Assembly (NCBI RefSeq): GCF_002289345.1
Contig: NZ_NSDG01000052.1
Location: 38,890 to 98,596 of the forward strand
DNA: 59,707 bases
Reading direction: 5' to 3'
Source: Pseudoalteromonas sp. HM-SA03
GTDB taxonomy: Bacteria; Pseudomonadota; Gammaproteobacteria; Enterobacterales; Alteromonadaceae
The notes beneath the pieces are model-generated. The model was not told the DNA's origin and did no database searches. It saw only the letters and a program-made list of their open reading frames with translations. The number at the start of each line of letters is the position of its first letter. Within the stretch, counting starts at the first letter, position 1. Below, in pieces: positions 46,147-54,532 of the stretch. The position numbers were made by a program, and so were the translations under genes.

Positions 46147-47256
46147 ATGAACAATATGCTTAAGAATATTTTGCTTATCGGTATGGCCATTACGTTGGTT
46201 GGCTTTTCTTCTTTGGCTTCTGCTGAGCGAGTTAAAGATGTCAGTATGGTTGAAGGGGTTCGTTCAAACCAACTGGTTGGCTACGGGCTCGTTGTAGGCT
46301 TGCCTGGTACCGGTGAGCAAACCAGATTTACCGAGCAAAGCTTTAAAGCGATGTTGAATAGCTTTGGCATAACGATGCCCGCAAGCTTAAAGCCAAAAAT
46401 TAAAAATGTTGCGGCTGTTGCGGTCCACGCTGACTTGCCACCTTTTGTTAAACCCGGTCAAACCATTGACGTGACTGTGTCATCTATTGGTAGTGCTGGT
46501 AGTTTACGAGGCGGTACTTTACTTCAGACTTTTCTTAAAGGGGTCGATGGCAACGTATATGCAATCGCGCAAGGTAGTTTGATTGTTGGTGGTTTGGGCG
46601 CTGATGGTGCCGATGGGAGCCGAGTTGTGATCAACACCCCGACTGTTGGTCGCGTAGCAAATGGCGCGACAGTGGAGCGAGCGGTACCAAGTCCGTTTAC
46701 TCAGGGAGATTACATTACCTTTAACTTGAATAGACCAGACTTTACTACCGCAAAACGCTTAGCCGATACTATCAATGGCCTTGTTGGGCCTAACAGCGCT
46801 AAACCTATGGATGCAGCCTCAGTGCGAGTAATTGCACCAAGAGATCCGTCTCAGCGCGTTGCGTATTTATCTACGCTAGAGAATCTTGAATTCAAACCAG
46901 CGGATACCGCTGCGAAGATCATCGTTAACTCGCGCACTGGCACGATTGTTATCGGCAAAAATGTCAAGTTGCAGCCTGCGGCAATTACTCATGGCGGCCT
47001 TACCGTAACAATTGCTGAGCAGCAAAATGTTTCACAACCTAATGCGCTGGCGAATGGCGAAACAACAGTGACGCAGCAAAGCATTATCGACGTAAATCAG
47101 GATGACTCTCGAGCGTTTGTGTTTGACCCAGGCGTGAGTCTTGATGACTTGGTTAGGGCAATTAACCAGGTTGGCGCAGCACCTGGCGATTTAATGGCGA
47201 TCCTTGAAGCGCTAAAAGAAGCAGGCGCGATAAATGGTCAATTAGTCGTCATTTGA
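46147..47256 (+). CDS. flgI: Flagellar P-ring protein FlgI
   Basis: The 369-aa periplasmic ring subunit has a signal peptide (cleaved near SLASA|ER), then [20 protein letters not shown] and [19 protein letters not shown], ending [23 protein letters not shown] 46147 is preferred, with AAGGTG at 46134-46139; GTG 46138 in frame is an alternative. FlgA is its chaperone. A terminator follows. Confidence 0.95.
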   Translation: MNNMLKNILLIGMAITLVGFSSLASAERVKDVSMVEGVRSNQLVGYGLVVGLPGTGEQTRFTEQSFKAMLNSFGITMPASLKPKIKNVAAVAVHADLPPFVKPGQTIDVTVSSIGSAGSLRGGTLLQTFLKGVDGNVYAIAQGSLIVGGLGADGADGSRVVINTPTVGRVANGATVERAVPSPFTQGDYITFNLNRPDFTTAKRLADTINGLVGPNSAKPMDAASVRVIAPRDPSQRVAYLSTLENLEFKPADTAAKIIVNSRTGTIVIGKNVKLQPAAITHGGLTVTIAEQQNVSQPNALANGETTVTQQSIIDVNQDDSRAFVFDPGVSLDDLVRAINQVGAAPGDLMAILEALKEAGAINGQLVVI

Positions 47257-47280
47257 TGTTCCATTATTAATCAACTAGTT

Positions 47281-47308
47281 AGCCCCGCAATTGTGGGGCT
47301 TTTTTTTG
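47281..47308 (+). terminator. Intrinsic terminator after flgI
   Basis: AGCCCCGCAA / TTGTGGGGCT stem followed by seven T residues. Confidence 0.93.
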
Positions 47309-47322
47309 GCTCGGATTTTGCA
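47307..47322 (+). promoter_or_regulatory. Sigma-54-type promoter for flgJ-flgK-flgL
   Basis: TGGCTC-N5-TTGCA with exact GG-N10-GC spacing starts on the last T of the flgI terminator and lies 42 bp before the flgJ ATG, so terminator and promoter are packed back to back. Confidence 0.75.
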
Positions 47323-47364
47323 TTTCTATTTGTATAGTTATTAACGTCAAACAGTGCTGAGTGT

Positions 47365-48333
47365 ATGAACACCGACCAATTGAAAAATCAAAGCTTTTTT
47401 GACCTAGGAAACCTTGATTCGATCCGTAAAGAGGCGCTGAAAGGTGCTGGCGATCAAGGTGCCTCAGATCAGGCATTGAAGAAGGCGGCACAACAGTTTG
47501 AGTCTATCTTTACGCAAATGTTGTTACAAAGCATGCGTAAAGCGAATGAGGCGCTAGAGGATAAAGACAGTCCATTTAACTCTAGTGGTGTCAAATTTTT
47601 TGAAGAAATGCATGATCAGCAACTTTCGATGCACTTATCTGAGCAGGGTAGCTTAGGACTTGCAGATCTGATTGTGCAGCAGTTGTCTCCTAATTCTGAA
47701 AAGTATAAGCCTGCCTCTGTAATGAGAGCTGACGGCGATATTTCCTTTAAAAGGCAGGCGACAGCGAGTGTGAATAAACCTGAACCGCAGGCTGTCAATG
47801 TTAAGGCAGATACCTCAAGCGATGAACAAACAGGCTTTGGTTCTCCAGAGGAATTCGTCGACAGAATTTGGGAATACGCTCAAACAGCGGCGAAAAAGTT
47901 AGGCTTGAACCCAGCGGTAATGGTTGCACAAGCTGCACTGGAAACCGGTTGGGGTAAACACATCATCAGCAAAAAGGATGGTAGTAGCAGTTTTAATCTA
48001 TTCAATATCAAAGCAGATAGCCGCTGGAGTGGTGAAAGCGCCAGAAAATCGACACTTGAATTTGAGCAAGGGTTACCGGTGCAAAAGCAAGCTGATTTCC
48101 GTGCTTATAAGTCGCTTGAACAAAGCTTTGATGATTATGTCAGTTTCCTAAAAGGTAATCCGAGATACGAGCAAGCCTTAAATAAGGCTGGTGATAGTCA
48201 TGCCTATTTAAGTGAACTTCAAAATGCGGGCTATGCAACCGATCCGAATTATGCCAACAAAATTAAGTCAGTTTTAAAGCGTATTGATGTATCCGATTTC
48301 TTATCCGGTGCGTTAACAAAGGGAGTCAGATGA
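47365..48333 (+). CDS. flgJ: Flagellar rod cap and peptidoglycan hydrolase FlgJ
   Basis: The 322-aa protein has the N-terminal rod-cap domain (AAQQFESIFTQMLLQSMRKA, FEEMHDQQLSMHLSEQGSLG) and a C-terminal glucosaminidase domain (about 165-310, NPAVMVAQAALETGWGKHII, FNLFNIKADSRWSG) that opens the cell wall for the rod. The Glu of ALETGWG is the likely catalytic acid. It is one base from flgK. Confidence 0.95.
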   Translation: MNTDQLKNQSFFDLGNLDSIRKEALKGAGDQGASDQALKKAAQQFESIFTQMLLQSMRKANEALEDKDSPFNSSGVKFFEEMHDQQLSMHLSEQGSLGLADLIVQQLSPNSEKYKPASVMRADGDISFKRQATASVNKPEPQAVNVKADTSSDEQTGFGSPEEFVDRIWEYAQTAAKKLGLNPAVMVAQAALETGWGKHIISKKDGSSSFNLFNIKADSRWSGESARKSTLEFEQGLPVQKQADFRAYKSLEQSFDDYVSFLKGNPRYEQALNKAGDSHAYLSELQNAGYATDPNYANKIKSVLKRIDVSDFLSGALTKGVR

Positions 48334-48334
48334 G

Positions 48335-50347
48335 ATGTCATTTGATCTATTAAATATTGGTGCGGCAGGTGTTAGGGCTAATTCCGAGTTACTACAAACC
48401 ACCAGTAAAAACATCGCTAACCTAAATACCAAAGGGTATATCCGTGAACGGACTGAGCACGGAACGATGATTGGTGGCATGGTTGGTCGTGGTGAAACGG
48501 TGCGTTTGATCAACCAATTCGCGCAGCAACAACTGAATCGTGATATTTCCAATCAGTCTTATTATGAGCAGTTTGTCACTGAGGCAAGTCGCGTTGATAC
48601 GTTATTTGCACAAGACTCGAATAGCCTGAGCAAGAGTATCAACTCGATGTTTAATAATTTACAAAGCGCGATAAACTTGCCCTCGTCGACAACTAACCGA
48701 TCTCTATTCATGACGGGCGCTCAAGGTCTTGTCGATCAAATGGATAGATTGTCAGGTATTGTTGTTGATCAAAACAGTATCGTGAATGAGCAATTGGATA
48801 TTTTCTCAGAAGAAGCTAATAACCTTGTTCAAAAAATTAGCGAGTTGAATAAGCAAGTGGCGAGTAAATCTGCACTTAATCTTAACAATGTCGATCACAG
48901 TGTACTAAACGAGCGAGATCAAGCAATTAAAGAGCTTGCCGAGCTCGTAGATATAGAAACACTCGACGGTGAAAATGGCGAGAAGCTTGTATTCTTAGGC
49001 ACTGGGGACGCGCTTGTGATGCAAGGTGGCGCTTTTAATTTATTTGCGATGAAAGGCAACCCAGACCCTAACCACAAATCACTAATCTTAGACATTAAAG
49101 ATAAAAATGTTGTGCAACTCGAGCTAGATAGTGGCAGTTTGAAAGGCAAAATTGGCGGATTACTGGCGTTTAGAGATGAAGTGTTGATCCCAGCACAAAA
49201 CCAACTAGGCCAAATTGGCCTCGCATTAGCAGATGCTTTTAATCAGCAAAATAGATTGGGAATGGACTTAGATGGCAACATAGGTGGAGATATATTTAAA
49301 ATACCTACCGTGGGTGGCTTTGCTTACAGCGAAAATACAGGTACCGCAGCGCTTACGGCAACACTTGAGCCTGGACGCGGCAATGAGTTGCCAGCTACCG
49401 ATTTTCAAGTTACTTATACCAGTGCAACAACCGTTGAAATAATAGCTGTAGATGCCAAAGGAAATCCTATCGGTACTCCGACGACTGGTAATATCGCAGG
49501 TGGAGTCATCACGGGAACGGGCGATTATTTTGGCTTACAAATGAACGTAACCGGTAGCGGTGCAACAGGCGATAGATTTCTTGTGAAATTAAATCAACAG
49601 GCCGCAACTGGGTTGGAGCTTGCAACTCAAAGACCAGAAGCACTTGCATTAGCGTCACCAATTCGTACTGAAAAATCAGCAGACAATAATGGTACGGCGA
49701 CCATTTCAGCTGGAGTCGTCACTGATACCGACCCCGCGACCAGTGCGTTTACTGCGGGAACGCCGCCAACGTTGAATGATGGTCCTTATACTTTGACTAA
49801 AACAGCCAATGCTAACGAATATACGTTGACCAGTAATTCAGGTACAACGCATACCTTTACGGCTCCTGCGAATGGCAAAGATATACTTTCTACAGTGGGA
49901 GCAGCGCCAGCACCTTTTGATAATCTTGGCTTCACTTTCGATATCGAGGGGACACCTAATACCGGTGATAGTTTTGAGATTAGCTTTAACACTGGTGGCT
50001 TTGATGACAACCGTAATGGTGCAGCGCTCGATGGTCTGAAATCATCTGATTTAGTTAGACAAAATCTAGAGTCTACAGGTAGTACCGAAAGCCATAAAAC
50101 CTTTAATGAAGCATATGCTGATATTGTCACCGGGGTAGGAGTTATTACCAATCAAGCGAAAACTAATGGTGCGGCATTCGAAGCGCTAGCCAATCAGTCA
50201 AGCGCATGGTTTGAGTCTCTATCGGGTGTAAACCTAGATGAAGAGGCTGCCAATTTGTTACGTTTTCAACAATCTTACTCGGCTTCTGCGCAAGTCATTT
50301 CAGCAGCAAGAACTGTGTTCGATACCTTATTAAGTGCAGCGAGGTAA
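48335..50347 (+). CDS. flgK: Hook-filament junction protein FlgK (HAP1)
   Basis: The 670-aa protein starts FDLLNIGAAGVRANSELLQT with TTSKNIANLNTKGYIRERTE, and ends SGVNLDEEAANLLRFQQSYS with ASAQVISAARTVFDTLLSAA. The central region (about 330-570) is rich in Thr/Gly/Ala and longer than in E. coli (547 aa), a surface-exposed variable insertion. It starts right after flgJ (GGGAG ahead) and is three bases from flgL. Confidence 0.94.
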   Translation: MSFDLLNIGAAGVRANSELLQTTSKNIANLNTKGYIRERTEHGTMIGGMVGRGETVRLINQFAQQQLNRDISNQSYYEQFVTEASRVDTLFAQDSNSLSKSINSMFNNLQSAINLPSSTTNRSLFMTGAQGLVDQMDRLSGIVVDQNSIVNEQLDIFSEEANNLVQKISELNKQVASKSALNLNNVDHSVLNERDQAIKELAELVDIETLDGENGEKLVFLGTGDALVMQGGAFNLFAMKGNPDPNHKSLILDIKDKNVVQLELDSGSLKGKIGGLLAFRDEVLIPAQNQLGQIGLALADAFNQQNRLGMDLDGNIGGDIFKIPTVGGFAYSENTGTAALTATLEPGRGNELPATDFQVTYTSATTVEIIAVDAKGNPIGTPTTGNIAGGVITGTGDYFGLQMNVTGSGATGDRFLVKLNQQAATGLELATQRPEALALASPIRTEKSADNNGTATISAGVVTDTDPATSAFTAGTPPTLNDGPYTLTKTANANEYTLTSNSGTTHTFTAPANGKDILSTVGAAPAPFDNLGFTFDIEGTPNTGDSFEISFNTGGFDDNRNGAALDGLKSSDLVRQNLESTGSTESHKTFNEAYADIVTGVGVITNQAKTNGAAFEALANQSSAWFESLSGVNLDEEAANLLRFQQSYSASAQVISAARTVFDTLLSAAR

Positions 50348-50349
50348 TT

Positions 50350-51585
50350 ATGCGTTTATCTCAAAATCAAATTTTTAATTCAAATCTCAATTCTATTTTG
50401 CGTAATCAGCAAGATGTGAACAAAGCAACACAGCAGCTGAACACGCAAAAGCGGGTATTGAGTGCTTCTGATGATGCTTCAGCGACTGCTAGAGCGATGC
50501 TTTTTGACGACCGGATCCAAGCAAACGATCAGTTTACTAAGAATTTGACTATGCTGTCTTCGAGATTAGACACTCAAGAGTCAGTACTCGAAAATATTAA
50601 AACGGCCATTGATAGCGCTTATGCCAAGTCGATACAGGCCGGTAACGGCGGGTTATCTGATGTTGACCGTCAAGCAATCGCTGATGAGCTAGAGTCCATT
50701 CAAGATACTATTTTGGATTTAATGAACTCAAAAAGTGAGGATGGTAAGTTTATATTTTCCGGCTACCAAGATAATACGCAAACTTATAGTTTTGATTCAG
50801 CCACTGGAAAGTACGTATATAACGGTGACCAAGGACAGCATAAAATAAAAGTTTCTGAAGGGGTTGAAATACGCTCAAGTGATAACGGTTTTGATGTATT
50901 TGAAAGTGCAGAGAAGCGACTGAATATTACTTCAAATACAGGTGTGGTTTCTGGTGGAATTACTTCTGCATCGGTTTATGTAGACGAGCAGGCTGTATTT
51001 GATAAGTTTCATAAAGCAAATTACAACGCTGATCCTAGTGCGCCTGCAGGTGCAAACACCTTTGACTTAGTGGTGACAGCCGGAACACCTAATACTTATC
51101 AGCTTGAGCAGGGGGGAACGGTTATTTCAACCGGTACTGCAGAAGGCGGAACTATTAAAGTCGCAGGTATGGAGTTTGACTTCGCTGGTGCTGCGCCGGG
51201 CCAGATAAGCTTTGATTTGGAAAAGCCCCAGAAGGAAAATATTCTAAATACATTAGAATCTATGATTACGTCATTAAGAGACCCCAGTATTACTGGCGAT
51301 GATTACAAACAGGTACTTGCAGACGGGATCTCTGGACTAGACAATGCCAAAATCAAGATATCGCAAGGACAAGCGGGGCTTGGTGGCAGGTTAAATGCTG
51401 CAAAGCTTGTATCTGATGCAAATTCAGACTTGGACGTTGATAATAAGGCAAATAAAGCGGCTTTAATAGAAGTCGATTTTTATTCTGCGATTTCAGAACT
51501 CACCAAGCATGAAACTGCGCTGCAGGCATCTCAGGCAACATTTGGCCGCCTAACTAACCTTTCTCTATTAGACTATATTCGTTAA
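50350..51585 (+). CDS. flgL: Hook-filament junction protein FlgL (HAP3)
   Basis: The 411-aa protein has the flagellin-like N-terminus RLSQNQIFNSNLNSILRNQQ with RVLSASDDASATARAMLFDD and the C-terminal helix ISELTKHETALQASQATFGR. The central insert (about 190-290) makes it longer than the E. coli protein (317 aa). It ends the flgJ-flgK-flgL unit. Confidence 0.94.
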   Translation: MRLSQNQIFNSNLNSILRNQQDVNKATQQLNTQKRVLSASDDASATARAMLFDDRIQANDQFTKNLTMLSSRLDTQESVLENIKTAIDSAYAKSIQAGNGGLSDVDRQAIADELESIQDTILDLMNSKSEDGKFIFSGYQDNTQTYSFDSATGKYVYNGDQGQHKIKVSEGVEIRSSDNGFDVFESAEKRLNITSNTGVVSGGITSASVYVDEQAVFDKFHKANYNADPSAPAGANTFDLVVTAGTPNTYQLEQGGTVISTGTAEGGTIKVAGMEFDFAGAAPGQISFDLEKPQKENILNTLESMITSLRDPSITGDDYKQVLADGISGLDNAKIKISQGQAGLGGRLNAAKLVSDANSDLDVDNKANKAALIEVDFYSAISELTKHETALQASQATFGRLTNLSLLDYIR

Positions 51586-51732
51586 AAGATGGCCTTTGCG
51601 GGCCGTTTACTCTCACACCACTCTAAACTCAATTTTTCCTCGTAACAAGCTGAACAGTAATACATTTTCATTCAACTCTCTGATCGTAACCTAGGTGCGT
51701 CAAAACTTTGGCATATTTGTTTGAGCAATAAT

Positions 51733-51759
51733 AAAAGCATATAGAAATCATGACGATAA
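51733..51759 (+). promoter_or_regulatory. Secondary sigma-28-like site before flagellin 1
   Basis: AAAAGCAT-N11-GACGATAA has correct spacing but departs at the first -35 base. It lies 47 bp upstream of the stronger site and may be a second start or a decayed copy. Confidence 0.35.
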
Positions 51760-51779
51760 TTTTTTTTTTAAAAAAATAC

Positions 51780-51806
51780 TAAAGGAAATTTTTTGCCGAC
51801 CGATAA
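51780..51806 (+). promoter_or_regulatory. Sigma-28 (FliA) promoter for flagellin 1
   Basis: TAAAGGAA-N11-ACCGATAA: TAAAG and CCGATAA intact, spacing 11. Confidence 0.82.
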
Positions 51807-51902
51807 CTTAATTAACCAAGCCGGAGAGTGAAAAACATTCAAAGGTTGGAAAAGAATCTAAGTTTGAGAGTGAAAGACTCGATTTAAAGTGGGAGAACCA
51901 TC

Positions 51903-52886
51903 ATGGCACTTTATGTAAATACTAACGTAAGTTCATTGAACGCACAAAGACAATTAATGAATTCTGGTAACTCACTAGATACATCATTCAAGCGTCTATC
52001 ATCTGGTTTTCGTATCAACAGCGCTGCTGATGATGCTGCAGGCCTACAAATTTCTGACCGTTTGAGTTCACAAATCAATGGTCTTAACCAAGGTAACCGT
52101 AACGCGAACGACGGCATATCTTTAGCACAAACTGCTGAAGGTGCGATGGATGAAGTAACGTCAATGTTCCAACGTATTCGTACACTGGCGCAACAAGCTT
52201 CAAACGGCTCAAATACAGATGAAGATCGCTTGGCAATTCAAGAAGAGATTCGCTCACTGTCAGACGAGGTGAATCGAGTTGCTGCAGATACAACTTTTGG
52301 TGGTCAGAATCTGCTTGATGGCTCATATAAAGCTAGTTTTCAAGTAGGCGCGGATGCGGTTCAAACAATTGGTTTTAGCATGCAGACAGTGGGTACAAGC
52401 GCTAATGGAGCGAACTCATTATCAGCAAGTGGTGGTTTTACACTATCTGGTATTGCGAGTATTGCAAGTTCTGTTACTGGTACTGCCGGTACTTCTCTGG
52501 CATCATTATCTGAATTAAGCTCAGTTGGTAGTAGCGCGACGGTTGGTAGTTCTTTCACCTACGCTGGAGTTTTCCAAGCTGAGAATATTTCAGTTTCATC
52601 ACAATCAAATGCACAGCGAGTTTTAGCTGGTATGGACGCGTTAATAGCTGTTGTTGATAAAAAGCGTGCGGAGCTAGGGGCGGTCCAAAACCGTTTCCAG
52701 TCGACAATTCGAAATCAATCAAATATCTCTGAAAATTTGTCGGCTGCGAAATCACGTATCAAAGATACTGACTTTGCTCAGGAAACTGCAAACTTGACCA
52801 AAATGCAAATCCTTCAACAGGCGAGCCAAACAATCCTAAGTCAGGCTAACCAACGTCCTCAGGCTGCTTTAAGTCTTCTAGGATAA
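51903..52886 (+). CDS. Flagellin (copy 1)
   Basis: The 327-aa filament protein has the conserved D0/D1 start MALYVNTNVSSLNAQRQLMN, the TLR5-type region (RIRTLAQQASNGSNTDEDRL) and the C-terminal QILQQASQTILSQANQRPQA with ALSLLG. The short variable centre (about 165-235) is Ser/Gly/Thr-rich, the usual site of O-glycosylation. GGGAG precedes the ATG. It is followed by an inverted repeat and an intrinsic terminator, so it is a monocistronic unit. Confidence 0.96.
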   Translation: MALYVNTNVSSLNAQRQLMNSGNSLDTSFKRLSSGFRINSAADDAAGLQISDRLSSQINGLNQGNRNANDGISLAQTAEGAMDEVTSMFQRIRTLAQQASNGSNTDEDRLAIQEEIRSLSDEVNRVAADTTFGGQNLLDGSYKASFQVGADAVQTIGFSMQTVGTSANGANSLSASGGFTLSGIASIASSVTGTAGTSLASLSELSSVGSSATVGSSFTYAGVFQAENISVSSQSNAQRVLAGMDALIAVVDKKRAELGAVQNRFQSTIRNQSNISENLSAAKSRIKDTDFAQETANLTKMQILQQASQTILSQANQRPQAALSLLG

Positions 52887-52901
52887 CAGTTGGAAGGTAA
52901 A

Positions 52902-52937
52902 GGTGCCTAAGCCGAATGGGGTATTTGCTTAGGCACC
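52902..52937 (+). repeat. 11-bp perfect inverted repeat after flagellin 1
   Basis: GGTGCCTAAGC (52902-52912) and GCTTAGGCACC (52927-52937) form an 11-bp stem with a 14-nt loop and no T-run, 15 bp past the stop. A mRNA 3'-stabilising stem is the simplest reading. Confidence 0.6.
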
Positions 52938-53065
52938 AAATTGGATGATAAAGCGGAGGTGCTTAAATCCAATAGCGTTCATAAAATATATGAACACGTT
53001 AATTAAAGCATTAAGTATGCCAACTTTATGCTATAAAAATGACACTCACTCTCAAATTTATTTGA

Positions 53066-53090
53066 AGAGGCCAACTGGCCTCTTTTTATT
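53066..53090 (+). terminator. Intrinsic terminator of flagellin 1
   Basis: AGAGGCC / GGCCTCT stem with 4-nt loop and TTTTTATTT tail, about 180 bp after the stop, giving the flagellin mRNA a long 3' UTR. Confidence 0.88.
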
Positions 53091-53237
53091 TCCTGACTCT
53101 TTGAGCGGAAGCCTCTCCATCCATCAAAAAAAGCTGCAACTAAATGCCGGAATGCTAGATAGCAGTTTCTCGATTAACAAAGTACTTAATACCTATTTTT
53201 AAGTTCCCTATGTTATTTAATCATAGCTTTGTATTTT

Positions 53238-53253
53238 TGGCCTGCTATTTGCT
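53238..53253 (+). promoter_or_regulatory. Sigma-54-type promoter for flagellin 2
   Basis: TGGCCT-N5-TTGCT, GG-N10-GC exact, identical in both boxes to the flgB site. It is 138 bp before the ATG, giving a long leader. No sigma-28-like site is seen before this gene. Confidence 0.75.
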
Positions 53254-53391
53254 TGTTACTAGTTACAGTAAATTCTGGCGTCAAAGTGGCAATTGGTTGC
53301 CTTAGTTGGTTGAATACCCGATGCATAAGTGCCGCTTTGTCATTTAACTATCTATCAATTAGATATTGATTTGACAAAAAGAGAGTGAATT

Positions 53392-54378
53392 ATGGCTTTA
53401 TATGTAAATACAAACGTTAGTGCTATTAATGCACAGAGACAGCTAACTAACTCGGGCAATGAACTAGATACATCTTTCAAACGCCTGTCATCTGGTATGC
53501 GTATTAATAGTGCTGCTGACGATGCGGCTGGTTTGCAAATTTCTGATCGTCTTCAATCTCAGATTATGGGGTTGAACCAAGGTAACCGAAATGCGAATGA
53601 CGGGATCTCATTGGCACAAACAGCTGAAGGTGCAATGGATGAAATCACTTCTATGTTCCAGCGTATCCGTACGCTATCTCAGCAGGCAGCAAATGGTTCC
53701 AATACAGATGAAGACCGGTTGGCAATTCAAGAGGAAATTCGACAGCTGTCTAATGAAGTAAACCGTGTCGCAAGCGATACCACCTTTGGTGGGCAAAACC
53801 TTTTAGATGGTTCTTACAAGGCTAGTTTCCAAGTTGGGGCGGATGCAGTCCAGACTATTGGCTTTAGTATGCAAAATGTCGGTTCTACAGCGAATGGACC
53901 TAATTCCCTTTCCGCTGGTGGCGGTTTCACCTTGTCAGGAATTGCTAGTGTTGCGAGTTCAGTAACTGGTACTGCAGGTACCTCAATCGCTTCCCTTTCG
54001 GATCTGAGCTCAGTTGGTAGTAGTGCTGTTGTAGGAAGCTCTTTTACATATACTGGCGTATTTCAAGCTGATAATATAAGTGTTTCATCACAGTCCAACG
54101 CTCAAAGAGTCCTAGCTGGTATGGATGCCCTGATTGCGGTAGTAGATAAGAAACGAGCAGAATTAGGTGCGGTTCAAAATAGGTTTCAATCTACGATTAG
54201 AAACCAAGCAAACATATCAGAAAATTTATCTTCAGCGAAATCTAGAATAAAAGATGCTGATTTTGCGCTAGAAACAGCGAAGCTTACGAAAAATCAGATT
54301 CTACAACAGGCCAGCCAGACGATATTGGGCCAAGCTAATCAGAGACCGCAGGCTGCATTAAGTCTTCTGCAAGGCTAA
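53392..54378 (+). CDS. Flagellin (copy 2)
   Basis: The 328-aa flagellin is closely similar to copy 1 through the whole D0/D1 region (MALYVNTNVSAINAQRQLTN, LLDGSYKASFQVGADAVQTI, QILQQASQTILGQANQRPQA). Differences include KLTKNQ in place of NLTKMQ near the C-terminus and an added Gln-Gly end. By analogy with Vibrio flaA, a flagellin driven by sigma-54 ahead of the sigma-28 ones could be the first-exported, essential filament protein. Confidence 0.95.
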   Translation: MALYVNTNVSAINAQRQLTNSGNELDTSFKRLSSGMRINSAADDAAGLQISDRLQSQIMGLNQGNRNANDGISLAQTAEGAMDEITSMFQRIRTLSQQAANGSNTDEDRLAIQEEIRQLSNEVNRVASDTTFGGQNLLDGSYKASFQVGADAVQTIGFSMQNVGSTANGPNSLSAGGGFTLSGIASVASSVTGTAGTSIASLSDLSSVGSSAVVGSSFTYTGVFQADNISVSSQSNAQRVLAGMDALIAVVDKKRAELGAVQNRFQSTIRNQANISENLSSAKSRIKDADFALETAKLTKNQILQQASQTILGQANQRPQAALSLLQG

Positions 54379-54405
54379 AAAATTTAAACTTTTTTTCATT
54401 TAGAC

Positions 54406-54432
54406 TAAAGCTTTCACTTTATATGACGATAA
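54406..54432 (+). promoter_or_regulatory. Sigma-28 (FliA) promoter for flagellin 3
   Basis: TAAAGCTT-N11-GACGATAA, with TAAAG and CGATAA intact and exact spacing. It starts 27 bp after the flagellin 2 stop. Confidence 0.8.
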
Positions 54433-54436
54433 CAGA

Positions 54437-54505
54437 GTTAGAGAACTATAACTTTAGGACTCTAACTTACTATTACTGCTGGGTAGGGGTATCCCGTAGT
54501 AATAG
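54437..54505 (+). promoter_or_regulatory. Two hairpins in the flagellin 3 leader
   Basis: GTTAGAG (54437-54443) / CTCTAAC (54460-54466) is followed by CTATTACT (54470-54477) / AGTAATAG (54498-54505), the latter with an inner GGG/CCC pairing. Both are downstream of the sigma-28 -10 element, hence in the 5' UTR. They could shield the transcript from decay or tune translation. Confidence 0.5.
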
Positions 54506-54532
54506 TTTAACCATTATAAAGCGGAGGCTACT

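Larger units (their letters stand above)
51586..51902. other. flgL-flagellin 1 intergenic region
   Basis: 317 bp, A/T-rich, with a long T-run then A-run near 51760-51777 and no supported ORF. A weak GGCC/GGCC stem follows flgL without a T-run. It carries two sigma-28-like sites (51733-51759 and 51780-51806) and a long leader of about 95 bp before the flagellin ATG. Confidence 0.6.
52887..53391. other. Flagellin 1-flagellin 2 intergenic region
   Basis: 505 bp without a supported gene. It holds an 11-bp perfect inverted repeat (52902-52937), a stray ATAAAGCGGAGG at 52948-52959 identical to the flagellin 3 leader (54516-54527) but not followed by a start codon, an intrinsic terminator (53066-53089) and a sigma-54-type promoter (53238-53253). 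Confidence 0.6.

Noticed and set aside
51711-51728. Sigma-54-like site TGGCAT-N5-TTTGA before flagellin 1
   Set aside because: The -12 element lacks the essential GC (TG instead), while a good sigma-28 site lies downstream.
52945-53202. 85-aa ORF between flagellins 1 and 2
   Set aside because: It reads through the intrinsic terminator, has a start without a placed ribosome-binding site, and shows no recognisable domain.
53287-53300. Second sigma-54-like site (TGGCAA ... TTGCC) before flagellin 2
   Set aside because: GG and GC are nine rather than ten bases apart; sigma-54 is strict about this spacing, and a correct site lies 50 bp upstream.
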